A stretch of DNA of 24,890 nucleotides from Candidatus Hydrogenedentota bacterium (GTDB taxonomy: Bacteria > Hydrogenedentota > Hydrogenedentia > Hydrogenedentales > CAITNO01). The notes under the pieces are model-generated. The model saw nothing but the letters and a program-made list of their open reading frames with translations, ran no database searches and was not told where the DNA came from. The first letter of the stretch is position 1. Every line of letters begins with the position of its first letter. Position numbers and translations under genes: made by a program. Positions 1 to 7,764 of the stretch are shown piece by piece. The DNA is taken from the NCBI GenBank assembly GCA_023145975.1, contig JAGLCZ010000029.1:1-24890 (forward strand), written 5' to 3'.

Positions 1-263
1 AATTCCGTCACGGGTCGGTTTCGAAATAAAAAACCTTCTTTCAAAAAATGCCCCGCCAACCCGCCACGTCGGCAAATACGCAGCACACCGGTTCGCCCGC
101 TTTGCAGGGGAAATTGCATCATGGTACCGCGTCCGGCGGCATTGAGGGGACTACATCCTTCTTTTTCAAACAAAGCGGCTGCAACAGCATCACTGCCTTT
201 TTTACATACCCACCCATGCACACTTCCCCGCTTTATATGGATAAAATCGCTATTTATATTCAT
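1..263 (-). CDS. Lipopolysaccharide kinase, KdkA/WaaP-like, partial (N-terminus only)
   Basis: This minus-strand reading frame opens at an ATG (263-261) and runs off the left edge, so only 87 codons are seen. Its ATG overlaps the TGA of the upstream aminotransferase gene as ATGA, the usual sign of translational coupling. Around residues 43-75 it shows GRGTMMQF, then SGRTGVLRICRRGGL, then a hydrophobic stretch FLKEGFLF followed by R-x-x-x-TE. This matches the start of Kdo kinase/WaaP-type LPS kinases, where a GRG segment is followed by LR-x-x-RRGGL and a YLF...R...E stretch. Such enzymes phosphorylate inner-core sugars (Kdo or heptose) of LPS on the cytoplasmic face of the inner membrane. The kinase catalytic residues lie outside the window, so activity cannot be judged. 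The neighbouring nucleotide-sugar-type aminotransferase fits a cell-surface glycan role. Confidence 0.7.
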   Translation of the reverse strand, partial: MNINSDFIHIKRGSVHGWVCKKGSDAVAAALFEKEGCSPLNAAGRGTMMQFPLQSGRTGVLRICRRGGLAGHFLKEGFLFRNRPVTE

Positions 264-1462
264 AACGTTTTATGCGCTATTGCACCCAGCTGCATAATGA
301 TGTCACAAATGACTGCGGCACTTTCCAGAGAAAGCGTTCCGTACAAGGGCAGACACAACATCTCCTGTGCCGCTTTTTCAGCAATGGGAAGACGACCGGG
401 TTCGACGAGACACCACGAAGAGGTTGAACATAGGGGATGAAAATATCTTCGGGCATGAACATTAAATTCCTGGAGGTGTAATTGTAACAAGTTGCGGTTC
501 ATTCCGTATGCTTCGCCATCAACCCGCAAAGGATAATAAGCATAGTTGCTTTTAATAGTATCGCTGTCAAACTTTGGGAGGGCTAAACCGGATACTGCTG
601 CAAGCCGCTCATTATAGTAGATTGCAATTCGGCGGCGTCCTTCAATTTCTTCGCCGACATTTTCCAGCTGCGTCAAACCAAGAGCGGCGTGCAGTTCGCT
701 CATTTTCCCGTTGATACCCGGCGCGATTATTGTGTCCTCGCCTTCAATCCCAAAGTTTTTTAGTTTTTTCAGCGGATCATGCAGCTGCGCATTCGGGGAA
801 GCCAATGCCCCCCCCTCGGCCGTATTAAATAGCTTGGTTGCATGAAAACTCAGCATGGATAGAGTCCCGTAATGAAGGAGGGAACGTCCCTTATATTCCA
901 CATCGAAGGCATGAGCTGCATCATAGAGTACAGGCAGTCCATGGCGATCGGCAATAGCCTGAATACTTTCCACGTCACAAGGTCTTCCGTACACATGCAC
1001 CGGAAGAATCGCACGGGTTTTACTTGTAATCTTCGCCTCAATACCTGCGGGATCCAGGTTGCAGCTATAAGGATCAATATCACAAAATACTGGACGTAAC
1101 CGTCTCCAGTACAGTGTATTTACTGTTGCAGCGAAGGTGAACGGTGTGGTAATCACTTCACCGTCTTCAAGGTCCAGTGCCAATAGTGCCGTCAACAATG
1201 CAACCGTTCCATTGCAGAAAAGTCGTAAACTGGGAACATCAAAACGTGCGGCAAGCGCCAATTCCAGTTCGGTATGAAGTATCCCGTCATTGGTTAACCA
1301 TTGCCGCTCCCATGCAGGAGATAATGCTTTTGCATACGTTTCCAGAGTTGGAATGTGCGGACGGGTCACATAAACAGGCGCGTCAAAGCGATGGGTTTGC
1401 ACCAATTCCTGAACATTCTTTTTGAAGTGTGGATTTATATTGATATCAGATTTGCAAGACAT
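260..1462 (-). CDS. DegT/DnrJ/EryC1/StrS-family PLP-dependent sugar aminotransferase
   Basis: The 400-residue protein is the normal length for this fold-type I aminotransferase family, which transfers an amino group from glutamate or glutamine to a keto-sugar nucleotide. Visible motifs are CNGTVALLTAL at about 83-93 (phosphate-binding start of the PLP domain), TTPFTF at 105-110, and PVLYDAAHAF at 177-186, where D181 should contact the pyridine nitrogen and H184 is the usual neighbour. SFHATKLFNTAEGGAL follows at 205-220 with K210 as the Schiff-base lysine. The acceptor sugar cannot be told from sequence. The start is the ATG at 1462; the preceding GGAAA is only a weak ribosome site. The gene ends in an ATGA overlap with a KdkA-like LPS kinase, pointing to LPS or surface polysaccharide synthesis. 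Confidence 0.9.
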   Translation of the reverse strand: MSCKSDININPHFKKNVQELVQTHRFDAPVYVTRPHIPTLETYAKALSPAWERQWLTNDGILHTELELALAARFDVPSLRLFCNGTVALLTALLALDLEDGEVITTPFTFAATVNTLYWRRLRPVFCDIDPYSCNLDPAGIEAKITSKTRAILPVHVYGRPCDVESIQAIADRHGLPVLYDAAHAFDVEYKGRSLLHYGTLSMLSFHATKLFNTAEGGALASPNAQLHDPLKKLKNFGIEGEDTIIAPGINGKMSELHAALGLTQLENVGEEIEGRRRIAIYYNERLAAVSGLALPKFDSDTIKSNYAYYPLRVDGEAYGMNRNLLQLHLQEFNVHARRYFHPLCSTSSWCLVEPGRLPIAEKAAQEMLCLPLYGTLSLESAAVICDIIMQLGAIAHKTL

Positions 1463-1497
1463 TTCTGTTTCCGTATTGCCGGGAGGCGTTGAATTTC

Positions 1498-1539
1498 CGC
1501 CAAATTTTTACTTCTGAAATAGATCATACACATTTGGCG
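1498..1539. repeat. 8-bp perfect inverted repeat upstream of the aminotransferase gene
   Basis: CGCCAAAT at 1498-1505 and ATTTGGCG at 1532-1539 form a perfect dyad with a 26-base centre. It sits in the 87-base gap between the pentapeptide gene stop and the aminotransferase start. A TATGAT (minus strand, 1528-1523) lies between the arms and could be a -10 element. The dyad could be an operator. The loop is long and there is no T-run, so a terminator is unlikely. Confidence 0.4.
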
Positions 1540-1549
1540 ATAAAGTTGC

Positions 1550-2197
1550 CTATAATTTCCCTTTGAATTTAAGTTTCATTTTCTCTTTGAAGGTCAGTGC
1601 CGCTTCCCGAAGATCGACATCTTGAAAATTCGTGCCTTCCAGGCATGCCTCCTGAAATATAGTGCCCTTGATGCTTACACCCGTGAGATTAGCGTGGCTA
1701 AGATTGGCCTTATAAAAACTGGCGACATCAAGACACGCTTCCGCAAGAGATGCCCCGGTAAAATCTGCATTGGTAAAATCTGCATCCCTCAAATCAGATC
1801 CAAATAAGTTGGCATTACGAAAATTGATACCTCCCAACAGCTGTCCACGAAGAATGACATTGTTCAAAGTCGCCCCTTCCAGACATGCCCCATCCAGTTT
1901 AATATTCAAGGTTTGCGCATGGCTGAGATCCGCACCGCACAGGTTTGCCCCTGCCAGGTTAGCATTACTTAGGTTTGCTCCAAAAAAATTACAGTGTTCA
2001 AGGTCAACCCCTTGCAGATTGGAATTTTGTAGATTTGCGTTACTGAAATCAGTTTGTACAAGCTGTGCCTGACGTAAATCTTTCCCGGAAAGATCGGTAC
2101 CGCTCAAATCAGGCAGGGAACCCGGCGTATTGTTTCGCCATGCGTTCCACGTATCCAGCCCTTCCATAATGCATTTAACATGTTGTGAATAAGCCAC
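1550..2197 (-). CDS. Pentapeptide-repeat protein
   Basis: The 215-residue protein has a short N-terminal helix with WNAWR at about 18-22. From about residue 27 to 203 it is made almost entirely of five-residue repeats of the A(D/N)LXX type, for example ANLSNANLAGANLCGADL. Such repeats fold into a right-handed quadrilateral beta helix. Family members include DNA-mimicking gyrase protectors (Qnr/MfpA) and many of unknown role. No signal peptide or membrane segment is seen, so it is probably cytosolic. The start is a GTG at 2197, supported by GGGAG eight bases upstream. The C-terminal tail is lysine-rich (EKMKLKFKGKL). The GroEL gene lies divergently next door, but no functional link is shown. 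The repeats also create long open frames on the opposite strand, which are shadows. Confidence 0.88.
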   Translation of the reverse strand: MAYSQHVKCIMEGLDTWNAWRNNTPGSLPDLSGTDLSGKDLRQAQLVQTDFSNANLQNSNLQGVDLEHCNFFGANLSNANLAGANLCGADLSHAQTLNIKLDGACLEGATLNNVILRGQLLGGINFRNANLFGSDLRDADFTNADFTGASLAEACLDVASFYKANLSHANLTGVSIKGTIFQEACLEGTNFQDVDLREAALTFKEKMKLKFKGKL

Positions 2198-2371
2198 GCT
2201 GTCACTCCCAAAAGGTTGTCCCCCCTCTGATTTTGAGTATTCATCGCTTATATCATACCGTCTTATTGTAGCATAAGTTATAAAAAATCCTTAGGCTGAA
2301 TCTGCATAAACTTAAAATCTGCATTTTATCGGTATATTTATTCTGTTTATAACCCCGTTCTGATCTGTCAG

Positions 2372-2400
2372 TTGACATAATTCTTGGAGTATGCTATTAT
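2372..2400 (+). promoter_or_regulatory. Sigma70-type promoter of groEL
   Basis: A perfect -35 TTGACA at 2372-2377 is followed, after 17 bases, by TATTAT at 2395-2400, one mismatch from the consensus -10. Transcription should start near 2407, inside the CIRCE operator just downstream, so a repressor bound there would block initiation. Confidence 0.88.
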
Positions 2401-2404
2401 TCTG

Positions 2405-2431
2405 TTAGCACTCTCTATGAATGAGTGCTAA
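2405..2431 (+). promoter_or_regulatory. CIRCE operator (HrcA binding site)
   Basis: TTAGCACTC at 2405-2413 and GAGTGCTAA at 2423-2431 are separated by exactly nine bases. This matches the published CIRCE consensus at every position. CIRCE is bound by the heat-shock repressor HrcA, which is inactivated on heat stress. The site lies immediately after the -10 element and about 80 bases ahead of groEL, so groEL is predicted to be HrcA-repressed. The hrcA gene itself is not in the window. Confidence 0.96.
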
Positions 2432-2508
2432 TATTTAGCCGTCGAAAAACGATGGGTATATTGGTTCGTATCTATTCAACACACTTATAGACGAAGGAGA
2501 ATTGTATT

Positions 2509-4098
2509 ATGGCAGCGAAAAAGTTACTTTATGATCAGAATGCCCGCACTGCACTGTTGCGCGGTGTGGATATGCTTTCTAATGCGGTAAAATCCACGCT
2601 TGGTCCCCGGGGCAGAAATGTATTGCTGGATAAATCCTTTGGGGCTCCGAAAGTAACAAAAGACGGCGTCACCGTCGCCAAAGAAATAGAATTAGAAGAT
2701 CCTTATGAAGATATGGGCGCACGGATGATACGTCAGGCAGCCAGCAAGACAAACGACCTTGCCGGCGACGGTACCACGACGGCAACTGTTCTTGCTCAGG
2801 CTCTTGTACAGGAAGGTCTGCGGCAGGTAACAGCAGGTGCCAATCCAATGCACTTGAAACGGGGCATGGAAAAAGGGCTTGCAGTCGCATTAGCTGCGAT
2901 TTCGAAGGCTTCCAAAAAGATCAAGGAACAGGAGGAGATCAAGCAGATAGCCACCGTTTCCGCAAATGGCGATAGCACAATAGGGGATATCATTGCTGCT
3001 GCTATCGAACGTGTTGGCGAAGATGGTGTAATTACTATTGAAGAAGGCAAGGGCTTCGAAACGGAAGTGGACCTTGTAGACGGCATGCAGTTTGATCGTG
3101 GTTATCTTTCTCCGCATTTTGTTACCGATCCAGAAAACATGCGTATCGAATTGAGTGATCCCTATATCCTTTGCTGTGAGAAAAAAATCAGTAATATCCA
3201 GGATATGCTTCCTTTGTTGCAGAAAGTAACACAAGCCGGCAAATCTTTGCTGATTATTGCGGAGGACATTGAAGGGGAGGCGTTAGCCACATTGGTTGTG
3301 AATCGTCTGCGCGGTATTTTGAGTGTGGCAGCAGTAAAAGCTCCTGCATTTGGTGATCGTCGCAAAGAAATTCTGCGGGACATCGCTATTGTAACAGGTG
3401 GCGAATATATCAGTGAAGACTTGGGTATGACTCTTGATAGTGTCGAACTTACCCAGTTGGGAACCGCCAAACGCATTGAAATCACGAAAGACAACACCAC
3501 TATCGTGCAGGGCGGCGGTAAAAAGAAAGAAATCAAAGGTCGTATTGACCAGATTCGCAAAGGTATTGAAAATACGACGTCAGACTATGATCGCGAGAAA
3601 TTGCAGGAACGTTTGGCGAAATTGGCAGGCGGCGTTGCTGTAATTCAGATTGGTGCTGCCAGTGAAGTTGAGCTGAAAGAAAAGAAAGATCGTGCTGATG
3701 ACGCACTTAATGCTACCCGCGCTGCTATCGAAGAAGGTATTGTTGCCGGTGGCGGTGTTGCGTTATTGCGCGCATCTGCCAAGGTAAAAAAACTTGAGCT
3801 TGAGGGTGATGAAAAGACCGGCGTATCCCTATTGGTGAAGGCAATGCTTCGTCCCCTGTCAGAAATTTCTGAAAATGCAGGGTGTGAAGGTGGCGTTATT
3901 GTAAATGATGTACTTGCCGCCAAGGGTAACGTTGGTTACAATGCTGCAATTGGAAAGACTGAAGATTTGGTCAAAGCGGGTATCATTGATCCGGCAAAAG
4001 TAATCCGTTGTGCTCTGCAAAATGCTGTAAGTGCAGCAGCAATGATCATTACTACCGAATGTATTGTCACGGATGCTCCTGAAAAAGACGAAGAATAA
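2509..4098 (+). CDS. groEL: Chaperonin GroEL (Hsp60)
   Basis: The 529-residue protein aligns by eye along its whole length with group I chaperonins, which fold proteins in an ATP-driven double ring. Seen are TLGPRGRNVLLDKSFGAP at 30-47 and AGDGTTTATVLAQ at 85-97 with the nucleotide-site D87. EGMQ-like DGMQFDRGYLSPHF lies in the apical domain, followed by KAPAFGDRR, and AGGVAVI and AGGGVALLRA lie in the intermediate and equatorial domains. The C-terminus is CIVTDAPEKDEE, acidic and without the flexible GGM-rich tail of E. coli GroEL. No groES lies upstream or downstream. The gene is a single transcription unit with its own promoter, CIRCE and terminator. It may be a second paralogue, or groES may be elsewhere. 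Confidence 0.98.
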   Translation: MAAKKLLYDQNARTALLRGVDMLSNAVKSTLGPRGRNVLLDKSFGAPKVTKDGVTVAKEIELEDPYEDMGARMIRQAASKTNDLAGDGTTTATVLAQALVQEGLRQVTAGANPMHLKRGMEKGLAVALAAISKASKKIKEQEEIKQIATVSANGDSTIGDIIAAAIERVGEDGVITIEEGKGFETEVDLVDGMQFDRGYLSPHFVTDPENMRIELSDPYILCCEKKISNIQDMLPLLQKVTQAGKSLLIIAEDIEGEALATLVVNRLRGILSVAAVKAPAFGDRRKEILRDIAIVTGGEYISEDLGMTLDSVELTQLGTAKRIEITKDNTTIVQGGGKKKEIKGRIDQIRKGIENTTSDYDREKLQERLAKLAGGVAVIQIGAASEVELKEKKDRADDALNATRAAIEEGIVAGGGVALLRASAKVKKLELEGDEKTGVSLLVKAMLRPLSEISENAGCEGGVIVNDVLAAKGNVGYNAAIGKTEDLVKAGIIDPAKVIRCALQNAVSAAAMIITTECIVTDAPEKDEE

Positions 4099-4127
4099 GC
4101 ACCTGCTCACAGAAACAAAATAGTTGG

Positions 4128-4165
4128 ACGACGCGCGGAAAAGTTTGTTTCGCGCGTCGTTTTTT
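4128..4165 (+). terminator. Rho-independent terminator after groEL
   Basis: ACGACGCGCG at 4128-4137 pairs perfectly with CGCGCGTCGT at 4151-4160, giving a very GC-rich 10-bp stem. The AA/TT-flanked loop may extend pairing. A run of six T follows at 4160-4165. It starts 29 bases after the groEL stop. Confidence 0.95.
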
Positions 4166-4180
4166 GTAATAGTCAAAAAA

Positions 4181-4209
4181 TGGATTCCATTGTTTTAACA
4201 GAGTACAAT
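4181..4209 (+). promoter_or_regulatory. Possible promoter for the oxidoreductase at 4238
   Basis: TACAAT at 4204-4209 is one base from the consensus -10 and lies 28 bases before the GTG start. The TGGATT 17 bases upstream (4181-4186) is a poor -35. A promoter is expected here because the groEL terminator closes the previous unit. Confidence 0.35.
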
Positions 4210-4237
4210 AGCATCCTATTTAAAAGGGAGTCCTATC

Positions 4238-5254
4238 GTGTTACGTACAGCAGTTATCGGGCTGGGACCTATTGGAAATGTGCATGCCCGGCATTATAAA
4301 GAACATCCAAACTGTGAATTGGTTGGGCTTTGCGATATTATTCAGGAACGTGCAAATACTGCATCACAGCAGTTTGGTGCTCCCGCATTTTACAATGTTA
4401 AAACCATGCTGGATGCTTTGAAACCCGATATTTGCAGCATATGCACAGGTGGGGATGAATATGGGAGCGATCATTATCTGCCAACGATACAGGTTCTTGA
4501 GGCTGGATGCCATGTGCTTGGGGAAAAACCCATATCGAATGAAATCGCTAAGGCTGAAACCATGGTACATACAGCACAGAAACAAGGGCTGTGCTACGGA
4601 GTAAATTTGAATCATCGCTTCACCAAGCTGACTCAAATTGCCGGGCAATGGCTGAAAGAAGGGCGGCTGGGACATCTACTTTTTATAAATATGTCCATGT
4701 GGATAAAAAATCCGCAGGAAAGTTCTTTGTGGTTTCAAATCAAAGCGCTGCATCCTCATACCATCGATATTATGCGCCATTTTTGTGGGGATATTGCCGC
4801 TGTACAATGCTTTGTAACGCGTGTGCCCGGCAGACAAATATGGTCCACAGCACATTTCAATTTTAAGTTTGCCTGTGGCGCAGTAGGCGGACTTACAGGC
4901 AGTTATGACATTGAGCGGGGACATCCCATGGAACGCTGTGAAGTGGCGGGGGTCGGGGGACGTTTTGTATTGGAAGATATGATGCACCAGTTAACCTGGT
5001 ATCCAGCAGGTTCCAGCGAAAAAACCGTTATTAGCAACACACCTTTCGGGGACATCCCGGAAAAAGTGTTTGATGATACATTTCGTAATCGGATACACCG
5101 GTTTGTCGAACAGGTGGCAGCGGGCACTGCACCGGGTGATATTGAAGGATCCGCTGCCGAAGCACTTGCAGCACAACGGGTATTATCTGCGGCAATTACT
5201 TCTGTTAAGGAAAATCGCGTGGTGGATGTTCCTGTTCCCAATAGTGCTCTTTAA
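4238..5254 (+). CDS. Gfo/Idh/MocA-family NAD(P)-dependent oxidoreductase
   Basis: At 338 residues this is a typical length for the family, which oxidises or reduces sugars, inositols and related polyols. The N-terminal Rossmann fold shows AVIGLGPIGNVHA (5-17, GxGxxG). GEKPIS at 95-100 carries the conserved EKP, whose lysine contacts substrate and cofactor. The C-terminal alpha/beta domain contains ALHPHTIDIMRHFCG, with the conserved H...D pair expected at the active site. The start is GTG at 4238, backed by AGGGAG eight bases upstream. The gene stands alone after the groEL terminator and converges with the next gene over a 20-base gap. The substrate is unknown. A second, different family member lies at the right edge. 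Confidence 0.9.
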   Translation: MLRTAVIGLGPIGNVHARHYKEHPNCELVGLCDIIQERANTASQQFGAPAFYNVKTMLDALKPDICSICTGGDEYGSDHYLPTIQVLEAGCHVLGEKPISNEIAKAETMVHTAQKQGLCYGVNLNHRFTKLTQIAGQWLKEGRLGHLLFINMSMWIKNPQESSLWFQIKALHPHTIDIMRHFCGDIAAVQCFVTRVPGRQIWSTAHFNFKFACGAVGGLTGSYDIERGHPMERCEVAGVGGRFVLEDMMHQLTWYPAGSSEKTVISNTPFGDIPEKVFDDTFRNRIHRFVEQVAAGTAPGDIEGSAAEALAAQRVLSAAITSVKENRVVDVPVPNSAL

Positions 5255-5274
5255 AATTTTACTTCCGTATTTTT

Positions 5275-6006
5275 CTAAAGACAGCTGTCGTACCAATCCC
5301 GTTCCACTTGGGGAATGGCGGCAATTGCTTTTTGCACGGCCATATCATCAAATTCTTCAAACAAGGTCATGCAGCCCTGTACCACTTGTACTGCATAGCG
5401 CAATCCATCGCGTTCTGTACGGCTATAATAATCGGAACGCTTTTCCATTGTGTCACCAATATTTTCTAAGAGTTTGCATCCAGCCGTAAGCAGGCTGCGT
5501 TCAGCCAGTAACTGCATTAAAGCAGTCCTATCATTAATAAAATCTTCGAACTCCTCGCGGGGAATGGCGGCTATACCCTGTATAATCTCTTTTTCTTCCA
5601 GCACATCTGTTGTGGGAAACTTTTCACGTAATTCCGCAATTACATGAGTTTCGAGGTGCTGTATCGCCTCGAAAGCATGGATTACTTTTTTACCTGCTTC
5701 AATTGCGCGCGGCAGTTTACGTCCAAGACGCCACATAGATTTTAAGGCTGCTGTCACAAGAGGCTTAAGGCGTATAGGGGTATTCAGTAATGTGGTAAGT
5801 GCTGTAAAAGCAGTGTGCTGAAAACAGCGCTCCTCCCATTCCGGATATATATAGCGCAAACCGAAATCGCGTAATGCAATAATTTGTGCATCTGATAATG
5901 CATCAAACCGCGCATATTTACGAATGTTTTCAAGGTCATAACGTTGGGAAAATGTATCGCGTAAAAACGCCGCCACTATTTTTTCAAAAGGATCATGCTG
6001 CTGCAC
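5275..6006 (-). CDS. Uncharacterised helical cytosolic protein
   Basis: I do not recognise this 243-residue protein. It is rich in Ala, Leu, Glu and Arg, and appears all-helical. It has no signal peptide, no membrane segment and no obvious catalytic motif. The middle section (about 75-130) contains RLGRKLPRAIEAGKKVIHAFEAIQHLETHV, split here by description into a basic patch followed by an amphipathic helix. The C-terminus is acidic, then ends in RDWYDSCL. The start is a GTG at 6006, because a TAG lies two codons upstream and no better start follows soon; the ribosome site is weak. It is the last gene of a leftward run after acylphosphatase, 32 bases apart, so it is probably co-transcribed. 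Codon use resembles its neighbours. Confidence 0.72.
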   Translation of the reverse strand: MQQHDPFEKIVAAFLRDTFSQRYDLENIRKYARFDALSDAQIIALRDFGLRYIYPEWEERCFQHTAFTALTTLLNTPIRLKPLVTAALKSMWRLGRKLPRAIEAGKKVIHAFEAIQHLETHVIAELREKFPTTDVLEEKEIIQGIAAIPREEFEDFINDRTALMQLLAERSLLTAGCKLLENIGDTMEKRSDYYSRTERDGLRYAVQVVQGCMTLFEEFDDMAVQKAIAAIPQVERDWYDSCL

Positions 6007-6038
6007 GGACTATTCTTTCTGCGTGGTTATTGTACAAA

Positions 6039-6326
6039 CTATAGTTTGATCTGAAACTCGTCAGGGAGTAACTCCCCCTGCTGCCATTCATACTCGACAT
6101 TTGTTACCTTTGCCATACGCGGCCCTGAATAACACCACTCAAGCATTTGATCAAGGGAAATTTTTTTACCCATGAACAGAGCTTCAACACGATTGTCCGG
6201 CAGGTTACGTACCCACCCGACAAGCTGGAGCTGCGTTGCACGGGTGCGGACACCATCGCGAAATCCCACGCCATGAACACGTCCCGAGACAAATACATGC
6301 AGGCTTCTAGTATTCGAATTCTTCAC
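6039..6326 (-). CDS. acyP: Acylphosphatase
   Basis: Acylphosphatase hydrolyses carboxyl-phosphate bonds in small acyl phosphates such as acetyl or carbamoyl phosphate. The body reads VSGRVHGVGFRDGVRTRA then LVGWVRNLPDNRVE, with both signature motifs. With the GTG start at 6326 the protein has 95 residues, and the catalytic arginine and asparagine fall at R23 and N41, exactly the classic numbering. This supports that start over the longer frame beginning at 6422. The gene then overlaps the last 20 bases of the HEAT-repeat gene (stop at 6307), so translation is probably coupled. No clear ribosome site precedes the GTG, in keeping with coupling. Confidence 0.9.
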   Translation of the reverse strand: MKNSNTRSLHVFVSGRVHGVGFRDGVRTRATQLQLVGWVRNLPDNRVEALFMGKKISLDQMLEWCYSGPRMAKVTNVEYEWQQGELLPDEFQIKL

Positions 6327-7659
6327 GATAAAGTTGAAGTCTTTCCCGAAAGGGATCCTTTGCCAATGCGACAACGGTTTGGCATGCCCCAAAAGCGAAA
6401 TCCTGATCGATAGTTTCCACACCCGGCTGTAACAGCGTAATAAGGCGTGGGTTTCCCAATTCCGTCATCAATTCGAATACATGATTATAAACTTCCGGTT
6501 CGTCGCGCCGCAGCAGTTCTTGAAATACTGCCATGGCGGAAGGGTCACCACTAAACAGGAGTGCCTGGGCTGTTTCTGCTCGATATTTTAGATTGGAGAT
6601 TGTCGGATTTTCACGTCGCGACAAACGGGTACGCAGATATTGCGTGGCGTCCCAGTCGTTTTCTCTGCTAAGCAATAAGGCCACGGTAGGGGTCAATGTT
6701 GGATAGTTTTTAAAAACATGTTTCAGGTTTTCCTGACCTTGCGGATCTTTCAAGTTATACAAAATACGCACGAAACGGAATCGCATCATTCCTTCTGTTT
6801 CGAGCAGTTTGAACTTCAACTGCTCCAATACCTGTTCGTCCGCAAGTTTTGTTAATGCAAAAATCGCAGCCTCCCCCTTCTTTTCATTTAATTCCTGTAA
6901 CATCTCCATCGTGCGGGGTATAATGCGTTTCTGACCTAATCGTGCCAAGGCACGTGTGGCAGGGGCTGACAATTGTACAGCTCTGTCCCGAAACAAAGCG
7001 TTAAGATATTCTATGCACGACTCATAACCGATAAGACCCGCCAAACTTGCCGCCATGGCGCGTGCATTTCTGTTACCACTTTCCAAGCCCTGCTGCAACA
7101 GGTTCTTCGGAATCGTATCTCCTGCAAGGTAAAGCGCACCCGCAGCTTCCAACTGGGTAATGATGTCATTTGATTCTGCAAGTTGCCGAAGATAATTGTG
7201 TGCCTCTTCATCGTTTATCAGCGCCAAACAAACCGCAGCATGAATACGCAATTCCTGATTGTCCGCACTGTTGTTGTATGTTTCCCGTATTCGCACCCAG
7301 GCTCGATCGACAACACGTTGATGTTCTGCGCGTAGTACATGCCCCCCCATTTTCTGCATGTGGCGACGTTCTACAGTACCATCCTGCAGCGTAATGGATT
7401 CGATGGTATCCATAAGGTAGGGGATCGTGTCTCCGCGATTGCTAAGCACAATAATTCGGTCGTCATAAACTTCTAACAGCTTGAGGTTCGAATCACGGGC
7501 ACCGGAATCCTTAAATGTTATCGTGAGGAGAGTGGGTGTTCCTACAATTTGATTCAGAGATACCGCTCTGTCGCTTCCCAAAATCTGGATTTCTGCATGA
7601 ACAGAAATAACGGCTACCAAAAACAATGCCATCACCATGAAAATGCGTTTTTTTCTCAT
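6307..7659 (-). CDS. Secreted or periplasmic HEAT-repeat protein
   Basis: The 450-residue protein begins with a basic MRKKR and a hydrophobic core ending VISVHA-E, a good signal peptide with cleavage near residue 22. Residues about 25-100 form a beta-rich segment (LLTITFKD, DRIIVLSNRGD, SITLQDGTV). From about 110 to 440 there are repeated pairs of helices of HEAT or armadillo type, for example IHAAVCLALINDEEA, RAMAASLAGLIGYESC and APATRALARLGQKR. Such alpha-solenoids are scaffolds for protein contacts. No lipobox cysteine is seen, so it is probably periplasmic. The start is ATG 7659 with GGAG nine bases upstream. It lies between a secreted unknown gene and acylphosphatase in a leftward run. 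Its partner is unknown. Confidence 0.85.
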   Translation of the reverse strand: MRKKRIFMVMALFLVAVISVHAEIQILGSDRAVSLNQIVGTPTLLTITFKDSGARDSNLKLLEVYDDRIIVLSNRGDTIPYLMDTIESITLQDGTVERRHMQKMGGHVLRAEHQRVVDRAWVRIRETYNNSADNQELRIHAAVCLALINDEEAHNYLRQLAESNDIITQLEAAGALYLAGDTIPKNLLQQGLESGNRNARAMAASLAGLIGYESCIEYLNALFRDRAVQLSAPATRALARLGQKRIIPRTMEMLQELNEKKGEAAIFALTKLADEQVLEQLKFKLLETEGMMRFRFVRILYNLKDPQGQENLKHVFKNYPTLTPTVALLLSRENDWDATQYLRTRLSRRENPTISNLKYRAETAQALLFSGDPSAMAVFQELLRRDEPEVYNHVFELMTELGNPRLITLLQPGVETIDQDFAFGACQTVVALAKDPFRERLQLYREEFEY

Positions 7660-7764
7660 CCCAAAAACTCCTGTTTTTCTCTAGTTATACTTTTTGATAT
7701 TGCGTCTTTTCATACAGACATCAACCCATTTTGTGCGCCAATGTTCCGTTCCACTTATTTTTTC

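Larger units (their letters stand above)
2198..2508. other. Divergent intergenic region, pentapeptide gene / groEL
   Basis: This 311-base gap separates two divergent genes. Its right half holds the groEL promoter and CIRCE operator, listed separately, and an AAGGAG ribosome site about 8 bases before the groEL ATG. The left half is AT-rich and contains a short direct repeat, AATCTGCAT at 2299-2307 and 2316-2324, of unknown meaning. No small gene or structured RNA was recognised. A promoter for the leftward gene must lie here, but no convincing -35/-10 pair was found on that strand. Confidence 0.6.

Noticed and set aside
48..440. 130-codon plus-strand frame at the left edge
   Set aside because: It is antisense to both the LPS kinase fragment and the aminotransferase C-terminus, has no ribosome site and an odd composition.
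1770..2072. 100-codon plus-strand frame opposite the pentapeptide gene
   Set aside because: It is a by-product of the regular repeat codons on the minus strand.
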